A DNA stretch of 64,000 nucleotides from the NCBI RefSeq assembly GCF_004798865.1, contig NW_025335269.1:20101474-20165473 (forward strand), in the 5' to 3' direction. The notes under the pieces are model-generated. The model was not told where the DNA came from. It did not search any database and was given only the letters and a program-made list of their open reading frames with translations. Every line of letters begins with the position of its first letter. The stretch's first letter is position 1. Below are positions 40,201-52,200 of this stretch, piece after piece. Source of the stretch: Varanus komodoensis (lineage: Eukaryota; Chordata; Lepidosauria; Squamata; Varanidae). The position numbers were made by a program, and so were the translations under genes.

Positions 40201-43200
40201 CACTTATGACAGCTCTATGGAAGATTTCAAGGACTAAAAATAAAAAGCGGGAAGAAGCTAACATTTACCCAAGGGATATGTAGCATCATTGCCTTAAAAT
40301 TAATTATCCCAATTCTTATCATTTTAAGCTCCTCCAAGTTACATTTGATTAGTTCAGTATACAACATTTGCCAAATTCCAACAATTTTGTCCTTTGGAAT
40401 GCTGAATTGGTGCAAAATTTTGTTCCAGTTCTGTCAGACTGTTGTCCCAAATTAGTGGAGAAGATTTGGAACTTTTAGGATGTCATCCAGCTATCCTGTT
40501 CATGGGTAAGATGAAAAATACCACCTTGAAAATAAAATATCTTTGGTTTAAAAATAAACCTAAAATCTGAATAGGCCACTATGCCACTGGCCAAATGAAT
40601 TATAAAAAGAAATATTAATCCTACATGCTGTTTCTATTCAAAGTGGAAACCAGGGATTACTTACCAGAGACTGCTGAAAAATATCCAGCATGGGAAGGCT
40701 ATCAAACCTTTGGATGATTTTATGCAATTCTGGGTAGAAGAGGGTAGTCCTGAGAGAGGGGAAATATAGAAGAAATAAACAGAAGGATTTGAATAATCAG
40801 TTACCATGTAGCCAAGGTCCCAATGAAGGGGTGCACTAGATGTTACTCTTATATAGATTTGTTTCCCTTTTTCCTCTTTTTTGTATTTTTTGGTTGTTAT
40901 CAGTGTATTTTTATTTGTATCACTATATTTCAGTATTGCATTTTAGATTAGCGAATAAAATTTTAAAAAACTTTAAACATATCCAACACAGTGGTCCTAG
41001 CTTGATGGAAACCTGATCATCATTGGGGTCTGACCATGTTTATCTAATTTCTTTGCTGTTGTACCATGGGGCACTTCAAGGACCCAAGGACCCTAGATTT
41101 CTCTTTCGAGCCTAAGCCATTTTTGTCATCCCACAGATTGGGATTCAGCAGCAGTATGAACTTGGACAGTACATCAAGAAGAGATACTCAAATTTTCTAT
41201 GTCCTGCATATAGACGAGAAGAGGTGAGTAATGGAACTTAAGAGAAAGAGATTTACCCAACTATGGATAGAGAGAAGGATCATAACATCCAGTTCTGAGA
41301 ATTCCCATACCAGAGGATGCTTTAACATGATTCAACAACCATGCCAGTGGTCTTAATATGCCACATAAAATAGTTGTTGGCACTTATGAGTTTAGCATGA
41401 GGCAAATGTGGCATGCCAGGAACTGAGGAAACTTCCAACAAGGAGCTATGGATATCTGGGACACATTCTGGCAAAGGGGTTTGGTGATGGACAAAGCACA
41501 ATCCCTGAGGATTTTTCTTTCACAACTTTGGTAGACACCTCTGTAGACAATTCCTTGAAGACTTCTCTCCTTTTCTAATGAAGATGTTTTTAAATCCAGA
41601 TCCAGGGTCATGGCATACTCACCTTTTATTCCTTTTAGATTTTAGTCCAGAGCTCAGAAATTGACCGAACCATTATGAGTGCCCAAGCAAATCTTGCTGG
41701 CCTGTTCCCCCCGACTGGTGATCAAGTCTGGAATCCTAAACTCCTTTGGCAACCTATCCCAGTACATGTCGTACCAAGGACATACAATCCGGTGAGTAGT
41801 GGAAATCTGAACAATTCAGTCTGTCATTCAGAAATACAATATTTTGACAGACAAAAATGTGTTTGTTTCCACTTAAAAGAAAGAAAATGCTTCTTTAATC
41901 AGAGGTTTGTAAAATCTCCAGAGACATTCCACAGTAAGCAGGAGCAAACATTCAACTCTACCCCTTCATGTATAGCCTGTTCACATCTGTTCTCAACAAC
42001 ATCGATCTTTCTAGAAATCCTAGAAAGATCACTGGAAACTGCAACGTACCAGAGAGAATGAGAGAGAGTGGGGGAAGGAGTGGGGGAGGGAGGGAAAACT
42101 ATGTCCCTGCTAAATAATAACAGAAAGAGTATATAGGATTGCATTTTTTCTTTGTATATGGAAAGACAAGCTGATTTATCTGCCTGAAGCAGGAATATGC
42201 TTTGAGTGCTGTCTCAGAGCTGCAGGAACTTTTCCTCCCTCTACAGAGTGGGGGGGGGGGGAGGAATGCCTGCAGCTCCCCCCTGCACCTTATATCTCCA
42301 TGCACCATTCAGAATAAGTAGCCCTTCCTACTAATGCCATAACTTTTCACTTGCCTATCAGCCAAGTAGTTCATGTCTTTGTCCAGCTTACTGTGCAACA
42401 GGACAGCACTTCAGGGGGAAGAGTGAAAGCCTCTCCTTGCATTGCAGCTGTGAAAGGCAGGGAAAGGATTTGGCCGCTTGTGAGCCAATGCCTCTTCTCC
42501 CAAGAACGTGGACTCTGTTTGCTACATGGCTCTGTCATGTCTTTGGGGGCTTAGGAGACCTCCTGAAGGCTTCCTTTAGAGACACCGTGGGGGCAGCTTC
42601 CTTCCTTGCAAGCCTCAACATATCTTGTTGGATACTATTTCCAGCTCTATCCTGATGGATGGGTAATTTCCTGGCTTGATGAACCAACCAGTCATCATCC
42701 TAACTGCATTGGGAAAAACAGGGCAGCCGGAAATAACTAGTTCCCCTTCTGTTTCCAGTTCATATCAGGCTGTTGTCATTTCAGTTAGGTATGAAATACT
42801 GCAATACTGTTGCATTGCTTTGGCTTGTGCAAAACTGCACTGTCAGGAAGAAGACTGGGCTCTTTGCCAGCACTTGCACTGAAAAAGGATTCTTTTGGGT
42901 ACGGGTACCCTGCTGTTTTTTCCACTTTCTTCCTTCTTTCCTTTACAGTTGAAGGTCCTCCTATGATGCAGCTCCCATGACACAGCCCAAGCATGGGTTA
43001 AAAAAAAAAAAAAACTGGAGGGACCCATGGAGGAAGGAAATTAATGCCCTCCTTCTCTACCGTATTCTCTCTCATGCTATGCACCATCTTTCCCTTTCTC
43101 TCTCTTCACATCTATATTAATCAATTGATTGAACAATCGATTGATAGATTCTCACTTTCTCCACCAGCAAACTTTTGTTATGGAGGGAAACTTTAAGTTT

Positions 43201-46200
43201 TAGATTCAAACTGGAGGTTCAGGGGGAAATCAATGCAGGGAGCCAAGCAGATGGTGGGGACTCCAGCCCTACATTTTTTTGTTTTTGTTTTGAAAGCTAA
43301 CAAGCCACCTTAACAGATAATGATTTTAAGGATCTTTTTTTTCTGAAAATGAAACAATCCTTTGTTTATGTGATGAGGTAAAGGAGAAGAATAATACACC
43401 ATGCTGATAAACATGCTATTTTATGGAAGCGTCTAAATTCAAAAACAAAACAAAGGGTTGGGTTGGGGTTTAATGCAGTTGTCTACAGATGTGTGATCAG
43501 AGTCTCCCAGGCTACTCATTTCTTGGCTGGGATACAGTTGTAGGTCTCAGTCTCTGGCTGTGAAGCTGCTATCCTGTATCCCATTATCTTCTCCAGAAGG
43601 TCCTTTTCATCCATTCTCTCCCTAGTCTCCCTTTCTTCTCTTAAAGCTTCATCTGTCTCCTTCAGAATCTTCTCACTAACACTCCCTCAGAATTTCCTCC
43701 GAAAATCTTCCCAGCATCTTGCCAGGGAAAACCCTTCAGGACCTAATGGCCAGACGGCTGTGCTCCAGGCACATAAAATGTTTCCGGTTTTTTAAGTCTA
43801 ATTATATAACTGTTTATGTTTATTTATTAATGTTGTAAGCCCTGAGGCTTTTTGCGAATGGGGCAGCATAGAAATGGTTTAAATAAATAAATAAAATAAA
43901 AGTTGGCAGTGCTGAGCTATAGGGACCTATTTGAGATGAACTAGGAGCTAGGCAAACAGAGGGATGAAGCCATAGGTGATGGTGATCATGATGATAGTTT
44001 CTTAAGGTAGTCCTCAGCTCTTCTGGTCCATGGACTCAAGGGTGAGTCGGGGTGGGCAGGCTGAAGTTCTTCTGGTACATCACCACATGGGACAACTACC
44101 CAAAGAACTGCAGTTGCAAGGTCCAGCTGCAGACCTCTTGATGGTGACCTAGATCAAATGGCTCCTTCCCACATTGTTTTTGCTTCTCATTATAGGCTGC
44201 TGAGAATGGGATGCGAAATACCAAAATAATGCAGGCCACTCATAAAAAATGAAATTGCGATCCTAGTGAGCACAGGTTTATTAGTAAGAAGGAGCCTAGA
44301 AAGCCACTGTGTCCAACTCCCTGCTTAGTGCAGGAGTCCAAGTTAAAACATCCCTAACAGATGTCTGTTCAGCTGCATCTTTAATTTCTCCTGGGTGGGA
44401 GGGCCCACAACCTCACAAAAGTAGGTTGGTTCCATTGTTGTATTGCTTTGACTGTCAGGATTTTTTCCCTGTTATTCATCCAGAATCTGCTTTATATAAC
44501 TGAGCTCATTATTCCGTGCCCAATACTCTGGGTTGATCAAGAAGAACTCCTGCCTTTTTCTGTGTAAAAACTTTTCAAGGACTTGAAAAGTGCTATCCTG
44601 TCAAGGCTATCAGTCAAGACTAATCATGGCTAATTCTCCCAGTCTTTCTTTATAGGGCTTTGTTTTCAATCTCCTGATCATCTTTGTTTGCACTGAGAAT
44701 TCTTGCCCTTGAGAACTGCACTGAAACTTCTTTTTCTTAAGATGTCTTCTATTCAAAGATGAGTTCCATGCTGGTTGTACAGAATGGGCCCACTTCTCCC
44801 AAAATGCAGCATTCCAACATTGTTACTTCAGATTCTGAACTGGACAAAGAGGCAGAGTGAGCTGAAATACCAAGGCCAGAAGGGACCAAGATAAGCCAAG
44901 TGGCCGATGAAGGACCGGACCACCTCCAGTTGTGGAAAAGATACTACTGAACATGCAGAGCCAGACAGGGAGGGGTGAACTTAATCAGTTTCATCATCTG
45001 ACAGATATCTGAGATCAAATGAGCAAACCAATTCAGTAGTGCCTATTGTGTCTGCTGTTTGGCCCACAAGCAGGAGGAACCTCCCTGAGGGTGAAACTAA
45101 CTGGTTGGCTGGAAAGGGAGGAGAAGGATTCACTTATGAATGTCTACTCAGAAGTCCATGACTCTGGCAAGCTCTGTCTCATTCAGGTTCACAGTTTCCC
45201 ACTGTTATGGTGATTCTGTCCCTTTGTATTTTTTGTGCACAGTTTTCAAATGCACCCATTGACTAAAGCATGTTAGTGTACATTTTAGAAAGGTTTGCAT
45301 TTCTTCAATTAAACACAAGTTGTTGAAAACTTATTTTCTGGCAAAAATGTATTGCAAGGGGGATACAGAACAGGTTTCTGGATTTGAATTTCATTGGGGT
45401 CCACATTCAGCTAAGGAGCTAAGAACTAGCTATAGAACTGAAGCTTTATTTCCCAACCTTCATCCTCCACAAGGTGACATTGATCAGATTCCAAAGAGTC
45501 CTCCCATCCTAGCATTGACCAGACCAATGCCTACTTCAGACCAGCAGGATCACTGAATCATGTCACTCCAAGCCAATGCACCGGTCCCTATAGATTACTG
45601 GTATAAAGCAAATACTACATCACAGTGAATTATCTCAACCTTAACTGGGAATAATTGCTGTATAAAACCCACAGCAGTGAGTTGTGAAGTCACAGGGCAG
45701 CCTGTTACAATCCATTTTATTATTTTTGTTTCAGAAACTGCGTTTTCCATATTTTGACTGTCCACGCTACAAGGAACTTTTGGAAGAAACAATGTCATCA
45801 AGAGAATACCAGGCCAAAATTGAATCATACAAGGTAACAAAGAATGAGCAAGGGTGGTGGCGAGAGAGAAAAACAACTTACATTTCCTGAAATGACTGCT
45901 TCTATGTTTAGATATATTATGTTGAAATAGTTTCAAAACTAATATTGTAACACAGGATAGTCTGCCAGGACTGGCCCTCTTTGTTCTTTTTATATTTCTG
46001 CTTCCAGAGATGGAGGAAGGTATTTATGGGACTTTCTGCCTCAAGTTCATAGGCAGATCCATATGTGGGCAGGGTTGGGAGAAATATGGCAGAGATCACA
46101 GAACAGTTTCTTCTTGGCAAAAGGTGCACTAAACTGCTTACTTTGGAAGAGTACATGCATCAAGGACATGGGACATAAGATTGCACTCTATGACATTTGG

Positions 46201-49200
46201 AACATTTCTGTTTATAGAGACCTATGTTCATCAAATGATAAACATGGGATGGATATCTCAGCTTAAAAAGAGATATGCCCAAGATACATATCCTCTTGAG
46301 CTGTAACAAATCCATTTGCCTAAACACACCATCCTTGGGGTACCCTTTTCTCACCTCCCTTCTCAGCACATTGTAATAAAGCAAGAAGTTCTCAGTGAGC
46401 CATATTTCCCTGTTATGGCCCAACCTGGAAATATGGTGAGCAGATTTGGAACAAGCCAGGATCTTAAACCATGCTTTGAAGTTGTTTTAAAACGGAGAAT
46501 ATTCTGCTTTTCCACCAAAATTGGCACTCAAGACAAGTTATACTCGCTTATATACTCCCAACCCCTTTTCCCTGTCCAGCTAAATTAGATGAGAACTTAG
46601 AGGCTCAGGGGATTTTTAATTAAAATTAGACGGATTATGAAAAGACATAAATCAAAGCAACATTCTTTTTAAGATGTGGGAGATCTAAACTGAAATACTC
46701 TCCCTTCCCACCCTTTCAGAAAGGCTTCTGACTTTATTCTTAGGGTGGCTTCCTGCTGGGTGAGGCCTGGATAGGAGGAACATCTTGTTTTACTGGTCAT
46801 TTCCTGGCAGGATCAGGAACTCTCCCTCAATCTCTTCCCCACCCAGCTCTGAAATGTCTCCCTCCTGTTCCAAGGTGGCCTAGTTCTCATGCTTTGCCTG
46901 AGCATCTTCGCTGGGTGACCATGAAATGACAAATCCCTCTGCCCCGTCTCCTCCTTAGAATTGGGCAAATCCATCTGAAGTGATTATAGCATGCAAGAAT
47001 TGGGGTCCCTCCTTATATCACTAATAAAGCTTGATAAGAACAGCAGTAAGACAGTACATTAAAACACAGCAAGAACAGAATGAAAACAGCATCCAGTTCA
47101 ACAGGCCCGCAGTTTTTGCCTTCTGGTGAACATAAAGGCTTCTGACACAATGAGAAACTATGGTTAACTGAAGACTTCCTTGGTGCACTGCAGCATGCCA
47201 AGAAACAAGGACAATAGAAGCTGCCTACAGTAAGTACATGGACACAAGGGATAATTTATATCTCTGTTTATCAACCCAAGATATGGTTGTCAAGTGATCA
47301 GACCAAAAAGTTAAATTAAATACATGATTAGGCTGCTTTAATTCAAAAACTTTAATGGGATCAGAGCAGTCTCCCTGTAGGCCTATCTGCAGCCTATGAA
47401 AACCTAGTGTCAGGTTATTACATTCCCTTGACCTATCCATACCTGGTAGGGTGTGGGATCACAACCCATCTTTTGGTGCCTTGACTTGCCCTTGAAGATT
47501 TTTGTTTTTATTTTCTTTCAGGAATTTATTGAGACAATAGCTTCTTATTCAGGATATGACGCTTCCTCTCTCAGGAAGACAGACAATTTCAAAATCTGGC
47601 ATGTACAGGATACTTTATTGTGTGAGGTAATTTTCTTTGACTATCAGACCTTTAATGTTGTAAAAGTTTATTTTTGTTGACCCACCTGCTCGAACAAAGG
47701 TTTAAGGGCAGCTAAAATGTTAGAGGAGGTAGTTTTCTCCATCAAGCAAAAAGGATAAAGAAAAAAGTAAGATGGTGATGATGATGATGATGATGAAGAT
47801 ATATAAGGTAATGAGTTTAATTTCTTAGAGAAAAACTGGTAAAGAACATCTTTTGGCATCTTTGGCTCATATATGATAGGGTTAAGAACAAGGCAGGGTT
47901 TGCCAGTCACCAGCCTGTTACAAACTAACACCAGACTATGATTTAGCATTAGGAGAAAAGTTTTGGCTCACACACCACTACATCCCCTCTTGTGCCATAA
48001 TAGACTGCTTAGGGTTTTGGCAAATCCTAACTTGATACTCTGGTTTGCAGGAAAGCACAAACCTGTTTGTATAAAATGGCAAAACATGGCTTAATATTCA
48101 GCCACATTGTAGGGTAAATAATCACAACAGCTGAGAAGAGGGAAAAACAGGAAGGAAAGGACAAAATGCTGCTTTGTAGGGCTCCTTCCCGTAAATAAAC
48201 ATGCCTCCACATGACATGCCAATAAACCCTGTATGAAGCAGGTCATCTGAATGAGAGACAAGTGGCTCATATGGAGGAACTAGACCAGGAGAAGAAGTTA
48301 TATAAGACCAGCTGGAACTTGACTACTCCTGGTGGGCTTGGAAGCATCTGTAGCCACTCTGGTAGCATTACAATGAAATTCCCTCTGCCTTCAAGTTTCT
48401 AGGCCTCACTGTCAGAAGCACAAGCTTAAGACCTCCAGAGCCTTGCTATCTGTATTCTAAGAATGGGAAATTTATCAGCAGTGTGACTTGTCACCACATT
48501 TGTCTATTTGTGACATTTTTTTTCACACTGGCTCAAGGTAGAATCTGTGCATGAATGTTCTCCTCGGGGGGTGGGGGTGGGGGGTGGCTGCTGGGATTCT
48601 GTCAGAGCCAAAAAGCAAATCCAAAGGATTCTAAGGGACTTCCTGAGGTTGGGTGGCCCTTACACATTGCCCTAAAATAGAACATGTTTCACCAAAAAAG
48701 AGGACACTGGTTTGCACAAAACATGCAAATACATGTATATATTGAAATCACAAGTGTGGTAGAACGGTACCAGTTGACCTGTGTAGCTACTGTCCAGGTG
48801 CTAACTGTGGATTCGAGGCTCAGCTCTTCTATATGATGTTTTCCTGGTTTGTTTTATTAAAAATATAAAGAATGCTAAGGCTTGAAGTTGGTCTTGGACA
48901 GGGCAGCCCTTCAAAACAGAGGACAGCCCTTCAAATAGAGGGCTGTCCTCTCTCAAAGGGGACAGGTGCCCATCCTGTGTAGGGCAGAGGTAAAGCTATA
49001 CATAGGCCATAGGTAATCTGAGGGAAGCAAGAAGGGAGGCAACCAAAACAAGCAGGAAATGGGTCAGATGGAGGTCCAGAAAGTAAACTAGGTTGTCCAG
49101 ATCTGCTATCAAGATAACAATGGTTCAAGACAAACCTATCACTGCATTTGCTAGATGCACAGGCAGACTGCCTATTTTCAGAGTTCAGAATGGGCTGAAC

Positions 49201-52200
49201 CAGCAGGTTAACAGAGGTAGACATACAGACATATGCCTTGAATAGTTTTGGAACCTACCAACTATCCCCTCACTCCCATAACCAACTGTGGCATAAGAAA
49301 GCAGAATTGAAAAGGTCTCAGGATAATAAAGATCTGATTCTTTTCTTTTTATGTGAGCCGTCCCGAGGCTATAAGCCAGGGGTCTCAAACTCACGGCCTG
49401 TGGGCCAGTTGCCGGGACGGGTGGGGCCCTGTGGCCTTCAAAGCACCAGCGGCGCCTGGGCCGGCCGTGGGATGAGCGGCCCACCACCGCGGTGGTGGAA
49501 TACTTGATGCAGCCCAGCCTCACCCAGACTCTACTTCCAGCGGCCCCCAGGTAAGTTGAGTTTGAGACCCCTGCTATAAGCGATGGGACGGCATACAAAA
49601 ATTCTAAATAAATAAATAAATAAATCACTTGAATTGAATTGAATTGAATTTCCTTTGCAGTCCATTCACAATTATAGCCTCCCTGAGTGGGCTACTGAAG
49701 AAGTTATGGGCAAGCTGAATGAGCTAACAGTGTTGTCTTTATCATCACTATTTGGCATTTATAAAAGAGAAGAGAAGGCACGACTGCAAGGAGGTAATTA
49801 AGAAGTTTTCACTCAGACATTAGCTTCTTCTGAATGTACCCTCCAGAACTGTGGGACTTCATCACCCATCAGCCCAGCCACCATAGTCAATGTCCAGGAA
49901 TGATGGGAGTTGCAATCTAGAACCTTTAGAGGACACTTCACTGAAGAAGTCTATATTATGTTTACTATTTATTTATTATATTTATTTCCCACCTTTCCCC
50001 CACTGTGGAACTCAAGGTGGCTGCATGTGGTTTCCGAGTGGTCTCTCCTCCAAGCACAGGCTGGCCCCAGACCTACTTAGCTTCAACATGATGGATGCTT
50101 TATATGCCTTCAAACCATACTCTGTTGATTGGCATGTCTCTTTGTACAACATACTCTAGCTGAAATAATTCCAGAAAACATGAGGCTGGATCTTCTAACT
50201 GGTTTAATTAATGCATTAATTAACAAAAGCCCTCACTGATTAATCAGTGCGGGCCAATTTTAATCAGTGCAGCAGAATTTTAATGAGCAAGACTGTGAGT
50301 TAAGAGAACACAGCTTTCTATTTTGGGGCTACTGTTTGGTTCTGCCATTTTGGTGTAGTAGATATCAGGCTTATAGCACATCCCCAGTTTTCAAGGTCAA
50401 AGGATGAAGATACAGTATAGAAAATCCCAGGTTGCCAACAAAATCCACAGTATTGTGATGTTGAACAGCCTGAGAATCAGTGATTGGCACAAACAAGTGG
50501 AACTGGAACCTTGGTCTCCCTGGCCCCAGTGCAATACTGCAACCACTACACCACATTGACTCTTGTTTCAAATAGGATTAAGATTACAAATGAAGTATCA
50601 CATAGTGTTTTTTTTAATACTCTGTGTGGTGTGTGTGTGTGTGTGTATTGAGTGATGCTTGAGTTCAGTGATGGAAGGACCAGTGATTTTCAAGGTCTCC
50701 TTAATTCTTTTAAAATCACTTTGAAGCTCATTCCAGCTTACTCACGTTCTAGTTTTCAACCTGTGTTTTGGATCATTCAAAACTGTACATTTTGAATGGA
50801 AAAAGTGCACACCTCTGTATATATACCCTTTCCCACATTAACTAAAGCATGAAAATGTGTATATAAAATGTGAGGTTTAAAGTTTACATTTTAAATATGG
50901 GTTTCTTAAATGTGAACATGAATTTGGGAATTTACAAACATGTCTTGAAAAACCCCCAGCGCTGTTCACATGCGGACCTGAAAATGGGACATGTTTGCAT
51001 GATTTGCAAAAGAAATTAAATCCTCATACATCCCTGATTGAGTGATCTATATGTCCCCCCACTATAAGGAAAGACATAGCCACCATTCTTGAGGGTGAAG
51101 GGTAGCATAGGTAACAGTCAGTCTGGCACAAATGACAGAGTAATGTGTAAATCACACTGATTGCAATTACATATGCCATAGAATTAGTCAGAGTCCCTAC
51201 TCCAAGAGGGTGTGGATTGAGCATCTCCTTAATTTTCCCCTTACGCAATAGGACTTAAAAATGCTGAATGCTGGTGGAATGGATTCCATCACTGGAAATA
51301 GGATTATAGAACATTATTGCAATTCATTATTATCCTGAATTGATTTTCTTCCTCATATCTGTGCTATCCTGTGTGAAAAACTCAGCACTGATGTCTTACT
51401 GCTTAAGCTTTAACAGCACTTATGATGCAGTCCTATACATGTATACTCAGAAGTAAGGCTCATTGAGCTCAATCAGGCTTGCTCTCAGGTAAATGTGTAG
51501 AGGATCACAGCCTTAGCCATCCTGTAACATTCTTGTTTAGCGCTATTAACAGACTTTTCTACCTTTCTTAAGGTCTCCTTCTAAAAACTATTCTGGAAAA
51601 TATGTCAAAGGCTGCTACACTTCAAGAGAAGAGAAAAATGCTAATCTATTCTGCAGTGAGTATGAGTTTTCTTGAAAGCTTTGACTGAAGACATCTGTGT
51701 AGCTGGCCTGCTCAAGCTGGGTAGGCTTTAAGCTGCTTAACTCTGTTCAGGATCTCAGCCTTCATCCAAGTGATTCTTAAGTTTAAAACAAAGAGATGAT
51801 ACCCACTCTCTAGCCTTGATGAGAATGGACAATATCTAACAGTCATTCTGCAAACTCCACTAAAACATTCTGCTGTGCAAGCACGTTCCCACTATGTTTG
51901 CACAATCAGTTGCAGAGGAATAATTCAGAACCACTCATACAACTGCACCTGTGTAAATGTGCCAAGTCCAGCACTTAGAACATTATTTGTACTAATGGAT
52001 GACACAATGGATCCTGCCCAGCATCTACAGCCAAATGCATGTATCTGGACATGGCCAAAGAACGAAGATGAACAGAAAATTGATCTTTTTTCCAATAGTA
52101 TATGTGGATTGCCATAACTGACATTTATTCTATGACAGTGTGTTGCCTGGGCAATTAACACATACTTTTTGCACATATGGTTGCCAAAGTAAAAGCTGGG

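Larger units (their letters stand above)
38770..44745 (+). repeat. Source region of the tandem duplication
   Basis: End of intron 1, exon 2, introns 2-3, exons 3-4 and the first part of intron 4 of the acid phosphatase gene, matched piecewise by 59,290-62,935. The stretch 43,776-43,901 is an LINE tail absent from the copy. Confidence 0.88.

Noticed and set aside
40227-40470. Possible L1 ORF2 remnant on the minus strand
   Set aside because: Frame [20 protein letters not shown] is suggestive, but no L1 landmark could be confirmed, and the flanks do not help.
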